DNA from: Terfezia claveryi
Lineage: Eukaryota > Ascomycota > Pezizomycetes > Pezizales > Pezizaceae
Assembly (NCBI GenBank): GCA_015179025.1
Contig: WHUX01000010.1
Location: 701,420 to 765,419 of the forward strand
Direction of reading: 5' to 3'
Length of the DNA: 64,000 bases
Made by a program: the position numbers and the translations under genes. Numbering within the stretch: the stretch's first letter is position 1; each line of letters begins with the position of its first letter. The notes beneath the pieces were generated by a model. The model was given only the letters and a program-made list of their open reading frames with translations, was not told where the DNA came from and searched no databases. Below are positions 58,559-64,000 of the stretch, piece by piece.

Positions 58559-60540
58559 CTCTGAAACGGGATGGGATTAAATAAATACCACAAACTAATA
58601 AAAAAAACAATAAGCACCGACAATATCGGAGAATCTCGTGTCCGTCGACGCCGGGTAATCCAGGAGGTCAACTCGTAGTGTATCGGAATTGACCAGGCCG
58701 TGTCTTGACAGGTGAGAACTTGTGGTGGTGGCGTGAGCTCTCTGAGCTTTTCCTCAGTCCACTATGATCGTGCTGCGCCAACAATGCGATATTTCAATTA
58801 ACTACACAAAGAAAACAAGCTTGAATGCAAGACAGGACAGGCAAAGTACTGGTTAGTAAATTCGTAAATGCGTTTAGGATGCCCGAGGCAAACACAGAAC
58901 TAGAAAGAGGGAATTTTGGAACACAGCGTGGGCGATATGATCGTTAAGTAAATGAGCTCTCACCTCAGTCCCGTGCACTGGACACTGAGCTCGCACGTGC
59001 GTTGCAGTTGCACACACACTCATGCGCCGTGCTTGTAACCAAGCGAGCCAGCACAACTGAGCAACACGGCAGAAGTAACTAATACGCGCCCAGTAAGATA
59101 TTCCTCCAGCCCACAGCCTTCTGGGGTATATTTTTGTAGCCACCCATGGCTGGAGAAAAAACGCAAAGGTGCAATTGAGACCCCCGGGTGGATAGTGCAT
59201 GAAGTGCAAAATGTACGAGAAGCCGCATTGTGTGTGGGGGGGACAGACTGTATCCAGCAATCGGAAGCTCCAACGAAACAAAGTCGGGAACTTGTGTGAG
59301 AAGTGAATGCAGGTACTGATGCCAATGGTGAACAACTCCCTTCCGTCTAGATGTCATTATCTACAACTTCAGAATTTTCAATATCAATCCGCTTACCTCA
59401 TTCGTTCGCTACCTTATCCACGTCCGAGTCCACGTAAATCCCCTGGACCATAGCAACGTGTCAGATACGCCATATCCTTCTGTGGAAATCGTTTATCCGG
59501 AAATAAAACCATGGCCAGTAGGGGTAGATCAACCGACAGCCCCTGTCACCATTTGCTTAGTTGAACACACAACGACAGAAAATCACGAGAGGTCTGGTAA
59601 ATGGAAACATTGTCATTTCGGGAGGTAATGAGAATAATACTTTGAAATCGCCATGCCTGAGCAGGATCTAGGCCGGCGTTTGGAAAATCCCTCCAGAGGT
59701 GTGGCTCCAAAAGTCCCAGCTTCATGAGTTTGTGATGTTGCTCCGCAATCAAATATATGATGACAGCCTCACTATTCCATTTGGCCCGATCTGAACCTAT
59801 TGTCTTTTGGTGTAGCGGTACCGTCATACCCAGCCATCCAGGACCGCAGAAACACCTGGCATTGCATTGCATGTAGAAACTTCAAACTAACAACTTTGGG
59901 AGGGTTATTGGGAACACTCGCATAATGAAAGACATAGCCAAGGAGCTTGGTGAAGAGAGATGCCCTATCTTCAGCCTATTGTACAGCGGTGTCCTCTATA
60001 CGGAGTTAGCTTCTTGTCGTGTAGTGGGGGTGTATAAAATCCGCCTCGCATACCTCTAGAGCACTCCCCAGCTTCCCCGCTCCTCCCGTTTCTCCTCATT
60101 CGTCTCATGATTCCCGATGCTCCATTGGATCTACCCGGGGCCACAAAGCGTACCTCCGACATGATTGCCCCATTCTGGTCCGCCCACTACTGAGCGGGCA
60201 GAATAGCGGTTGGCCGATGGTATACCTCCGCTAGCGATGTGATTCCCGATTATACTCTAGGACGCACTGTTGAGACGCAAGCTAATGTAAAGAGAGCACA
60301 TGATGACTGCCGCACAAGAGCCACGGTTCAGTGTTGCGAGTGGTTCGTCTAAGCTTCTAACTATCACAATCCGCTTATACCATTCACAATTCGTTAGTAC
60401 AGGTCCATAGCTATTCAAATGGGTCAGAACGATCACTAACCAGATGGGGTTTTTGGTAAGATGGAGGGCAAAGGTTAGTCCAGTAGGTAAGCTCGTATAG
60501 ACAGACATCTGCAGGACGTACAGATGAAAATGTTCTGTCC
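58559..60540. other. Intergenic, no gene recognised
   Basis: Upstream of the poly-Gln gene. Minus-strand frames of about 100-150 codons at 58874-59357 lack domains and are not supported. Confidence 0.5.
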
Positions 60541-60660
60541 CATAGAGCGGTGCGTCCCGCCCACGTGTGGGACGTCCCATACGCCTGTGGGACGCTAAAG
60601 CTGGGTGGGACGTCCCACCCAGCTTTGGCACTAGTGACCGTCCCATCCAGCGGTGGAATA
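60541..60660. repeat. Nested palindromes on a TGGGACGTCCCA core
   Basis: 60597-60626 is a perfect 30-bp palindrome, and the TGGGACGTCCCA core occurs a second time at about 60567-60580. Further GTCCC/GGGAC pieces flank both. Such clusters are common at termini of DNA transposons. It lies 230 bp beyond the stop codon of the integrase gene. Confidence 0.85.
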
Positions 60661-60727
60661 ATTTTCTAGCATAATTATTGCAAGCCGGACAAAATTATTG
60701 CATACAGAACTATCTATCTATGTAAGA

Positions 60728-60805
60728 GAAACAACCAACCGAAACAACCAAGTGAAACAACCAAGCGAAATAACCAAGCAAAATAACCAAGCAAAATAAC
60801 CAGAC
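60728..60805. repeat. 13-bp tandem repeat (GAAACAACCAAGC)n, six units
   Basis: Six units with few substitutions (GAAACAACCAACC, GAAACAACCAAGT, GAAACAACCAAGC, GAAATAACCAAGC, AAAATAACCAAGC, AAAATAACCAGAC), 80 bp beyond the stop codon of the integrase gene. Confidence 0.9.
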
Positions 60806-60884
60806 ATATATACATAAGATACAAATAAATAAAATAAGCAGTAGTATGATCTAAAAAAAAAACAGATAAATAAAAGAACAGAAA

Positions 60885-63226
60885 TCAAGTTCTCCGGACT
60901 ACTATACTATCTATTAAATTATCCCCACCAGCTGAATTAGAGACCGAAGCAGTAAGTCGGGAGGAACGACGAGTCATGGAGGTAGAGCCTGAAGGTGCAA
61001 GTGTAGAGCGTGAGACTACAGTGCGAGTATTACGCTCCTCAAGGGCAGCGAGGTTTAGACATGCCCCAGCCTGATCACCCAAGCGGTCCTTGCCCCGGTG
61101 GCAATAGTTAGTGCATCTAGAGCCAGATTTGAAGCACTTGCACCGTTTGGTTTGACAGGTAGAGCTGTTGCTGCAAGTACAGTATAGAAGCACCTCTGTT
61201 ATTTGAGAGGCTAGAGTAGCAGCGCGCCGGAGAGTGATTACTGATGAATTACTTGTGAGATCCAAAGTTGTAGCTGGAGAAAGCATAAGTAGAAGAAAAT
61301 CAAGCTGACAATAGGGATAAGGCACTTACCCACAAGCTCAGGAACCCGGTTGAGTTCACCGGTTGGATATAATCGATCCAAGATACCATACTCTGTCTGT
61401 AGTTGATATCTACCAGAGTGTGGCTGGCCTATAACTCGAGCATATAGTCTAGGATGGTCTAGAGTACCCCGGTCTTCTGTAGGAATGCGCAGGGAAACAA
61501 CTGTATTGGGCTCAAAGGACTCAATAATAAATCGTTTATTATAACGATTGGCCATTTGATCCCGAGTCTTTTGGGCAATAGACAGTATTGATTCCTCTGC
61601 TTCCGTGAGGAGAATAGTAGGAGGCACAGCAGCAGTAGCCTCCAGAGTCGCTATAGCAGTAGCCTCTAGAGTTGCTACAGCAGTAGCCTCTGGAGTCACT
61701 ATAGCAGTAGCCTCTGGAGTCACTATAGCAGTAGCCTCTGGAGTCGCTACAGCAGTAGCCTCTGGAGTCGCTACAGCAGTAGCTTCTGGAGTCGCTGCAG
61801 TAGTCTCCAACAACGCTGGATCAATTGAGAGTAAGCAGCTTTGGGGGGGGGTTGCTGTGCTCGGGAGTGTTGTGCTTAAGGGTATTATGCTCGAGAGTCC
61901 TGTGCTCGGAAGTGCTGTGCTCGGGAGTGCTGTGCTCGGGGGTGCTGTGCTTGGGGGTACTGTGCTCGTGGGTTCTGTGCTTGGGGGTGCTGTGCTCGGA
62001 GGTGCTGTGCTCAAGAGTACTATGCTCGGGGGTACTGTACTCGGAGGTGCTGTGCTCAGAGGTGATAGCTAGAAAAAATATCAGTAAAATCTCTAGTTTA
62101 TACACATGGTATCAAATCCCAGTTCCTACTTGAAAAACCTCATCGAAAACCTCATCCTCAATATCATCCAGCTGTGCATTAGGATCCACTGTAACTCGGT
62201 CCTCCCATCGAGGCTTCCGGTTATAAAATATCTCATAGAGCATTTTGCCACCTAACGATGAGTGACTTTGTCTGTTCATACCAAGAGCAATATCCGGCAG
62301 TGCATCACTCCAGCCCTGGCTATCATGGTCTGCAAGCCAACAACGTAACTTGGTCTTCATGACTCCATTTGCCTGTTCAACCAGCCCCTGTGTCAGTGGA
62401 TGTCGTGGCCTACTATTGATTATTTTGACCTCATATTTCCTCAATAAATCTAAGAGAATGCTCTTGAACTCAGCTCCATTATCACACTGCAGAATGTAAG
62501 GAACTCCAACAATCCCTATCCATTGAGCAATACACTTAGTAACTCCAGCTGCTGTTTTATCGAGAAGAGGATAAAGAAAGCTATATTTGGAAAAGTGGTC
62601 TTTAATATGTAAGATCCAATGGTTCCCATTATGAGGTGTGGCTCTCATATCGACTAGGTCGATCTGAACTTGCTCTAATGTATAATGCGACTCAATAGGC
62701 TCTAAAGGAGCCCGGGAATTCGAAGGCCGACTCCGAATACATGTAGTGCAGTATTTTAGTAGCCAAAAAACCTCTTGCCTAGAGATTCCATAAAATTTCT
62801 CCTGAACAAGCTGGAAGGTTTTTTTGATCCCTGGATGATGACAACGGAGATGGCAGTCCAAAATTGATTGATATACTTCTTCTAGTCTAACAACTTGCCT
62901 ATAATACTAGAATTAGCTCTTGAACTCATTGATAATGCTATAAAGATTTACCGCTGTGGATGTTTATCAACTGCCTTGCGCCATAATTTCCCATCTACTA
63001 ACTCATAATTGTCAAGTGCATCACCTCTGGAATTTGACCATTTCTGCCTCTCACGTTTATCTGTCATAGACTCAGGAGCTTTAGTATTGGGATCTAGGGA
63101 GGTCAGAATAGATATATAATCATCATATTTGTTGCTGGGGAAACGAGCACGGTTGAGGTTTTCATCGGACTGCATCCAAGCCTGGAATGCTTCCTCGGTA
63201 CCATCAGGAAAAATAGAGGTAGACAT
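60885..63226 (-). CDS. Ginger/KRBA2-type integrase (transposase) with Cys-rich tail
   Basis: Minus-strand exons 63226-62952, 62898-62130, 62068-61330 and 61273-60885 join without a stop into 723 aa; introns are 53, 61 and 56 nt with GTAAAT, GTAGGA and GTAAGT donors. Order: N-terminal domain; HHCC-like zinc finger (CHLRCHHPG to CTTC); DDE integrase core with DLVDMR, CDNGAEF and QGLVEQANG (34 residues between the last D and E); SLRIPTEDRG then RLYARVIG, an SH3-like tail as in KRBA2/SCAND3-type integrases; and a cysteine-rich motif (CTCSNSSTCQTKRCKCFKSG). No reverse transcriptase or gag is present, as in Ginger DNA transposons. Exon 3 opens with a Pro/Ser/Thr minisatellite (STAPP)n and (PEATAVAT)n. 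All catalytic residues appear intact, so the gene may be active or domesticated. Confidence 0.85.
61615..62068. repeat. Coding minisatellites inside the integrase exon
   Basis: 61840-62068 repeats a 15-bp unit of the form GTGCTGTGCTCGGGG (protein STAPP and variants). 61615-61800 repeats a 24-bp unit (protein PEATAVAT). Unit lengths are multiples of three and keep the frame, so both are translated as a flexible linker between the integrase core and its C-terminal domain. Confidence 0.9.
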
Positions 63227-63319
63227 AACAGGTAGGTAGGGGTAAGACAGACTGGGGATCTAAGGAAAGAAGTTGTCGATATCTAGACTTCTTATAAAGC
63301 TTTTCTTAGTAGAGGCAAT

Positions 63320-63465
63320 ACGTATGATTGGGGAATGCGCTGGATGCCCTAGCCAGCAATGCGCATAGTTGGAGAATGCACTGGACGCCCTAGCCAGCAT
63401 TACGCATAATTGGGGAATGCGGAATGCGCTGGACGCCCTCGCCTAATGAGGGAATGAGCTGGATG
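63320..63465. repeat. 41-bp imperfect tandem repeat, 3.5 units
   Basis: Units share GGGGAATGCGCTGGA and GCCCTAGCCAGCA. The unit length is about 41 bp, with one unit carrying a small internal duplication (GGAATGC). It lies 90 bp upstream of the integrase start codon, possibly subterminal repeats of the same element. Confidence 0.85.
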
Positions 63466-63472
63466 CCCTAGC

Positions 63473-64000
63473 AACACATGAATTCATATATATACGAAAA
63501 CACATGAATTCATACATATAGAGAGACTCGAACCGAAAACACATGAATTCATATATATAGAGAGACTCGAAAACACATGAATTCATACATATAGAGAGAC
63601 CCGAAAACACATGAATTCATACATATAGAGAGACTCGAAAACACACCCGAAAACACATGAATTCATACATATAGAGAGACTCGAAAACACATGAAATTCA
63701 TACATATAGAGAGACCCGAAAATACATGAATTCATACATATAGAGAGACCCGAAAACACACCCGGAAAACACATGAATTCATACATATAGAGGAGACCCC
63801 GAAAAAACACATGAATTCATACATATAAGAGAGACCCGAAAAACACATGAATTCATATATATAGAGAGACTCGAAAACACATGAATTCATACATATAGAG
63901 AGACTCGAAAAACCACATGAATTCATACATATAGAGAGACCCCGAAAACACATGAATTCATACATATAGAGAGACCCGAAAACACATGAATTCATACATA
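63473..64000. repeat. 33-36-bp tandem array with ATGAATTCAT palindrome
   Basis: About fifteen units of ACACATGAATTCATACATAT followed by AGAGAGACTCGAAA. There are single-base indels in the GAAAA stretch and some longer units. The array runs off the window end. Minus-strand frames (MYEFMCF...) are products of the repeat. Confidence 0.95.

Noticed and set aside
58874..59357. Minus-strand frames of 92-153 codons
   Set aside because: Three overlapping frames with no domain or splice signals; chance openness.
63473..64000. Possible CRISPR-like array
   Set aside because: Units follow each other with no unique spacers, and the genome is eukaryotic; it is a simple tandem repeat.

Overview
The window is nuclear DNA of a filamentous ascomycete (Pezizomycotina). 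The evidence is short GT-AG introns (mostly 50-75 nt, often with a CTRAY-like branch site), a fungal UDP-galactopyranose mutase, a fungal-type PRPP synthetase with a large insertion, UTP25, EFM5 and a degraded PTH11-like receptor. About a dozen genes in 64 kb, separated by kilobases of decayed transposon sequence, suggest an expanded, repeat-rich genome such as those of truffles, morels or cup fungi; that placement is inference.

Layout. The left part (1-16957) carries the last codons of a probable 40S ribosomal protein S0 gene, PRS5-type PRPP synthetase (+), UDP-galactopyranose mutase (+, nine exons), an ELL-associated elongation factor EAF (-), and a large UBE2O-like E2/E3 hybrid ubiquitin ligase (+). 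From 16958 to 24782 only repeats and relics are seen: a Ty3/gypsy integrase tail and a LINE C-terminal fragment. eIF3f (-) and UTP25 (+) then diverge from a 470-bp spacer; UTP25 carries two apparent frameshifts. 28921-33547 is another relic belt with an inverted pair of Ty1/copia gag fragments and a 1.1-kb element with 16-bp terminal inverted repeats. An unrecognised nuclear-type gene (-) fills 33548-35228. 35229-40163 holds further repeats, including GGGGTATTCAA/TA-type inverted repeats and a perfect 45-bp-arm hairpin. An F-box-like gene with a frameshift in a C run, EFM5 methyltransferase, a doubtful repeat-bearing gene and a broken PTH11-like fragment follow. A very large AT-hook/RG-rich nuclear-type protein (47352-54079) has one frameshift in a G run. 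A poly-Q protein (-) ends the unique part.

The right end (60540-64000) holds what looks like an intact four-exon gene for a Ginger/KRBA2-type integrase with a cysteine-rich tail, no reverse transcriptase, and minisatellites both inside and beside the gene. It is flanked by nested palindromes on one side and a 34-bp tandem array running off the window on the other.

The cellular genes are housekeeping functions (nucleotide synthesis, translation, ribosome assembly, transcription elongation, ubiquitin transfer, wall galactofuranose) with no cluster or operon logic. A recurrent pattern is one missing base at or near homopolymers in otherwise well-conserved genes, which could be assembly error and should be settled before any of these genes is called broken.
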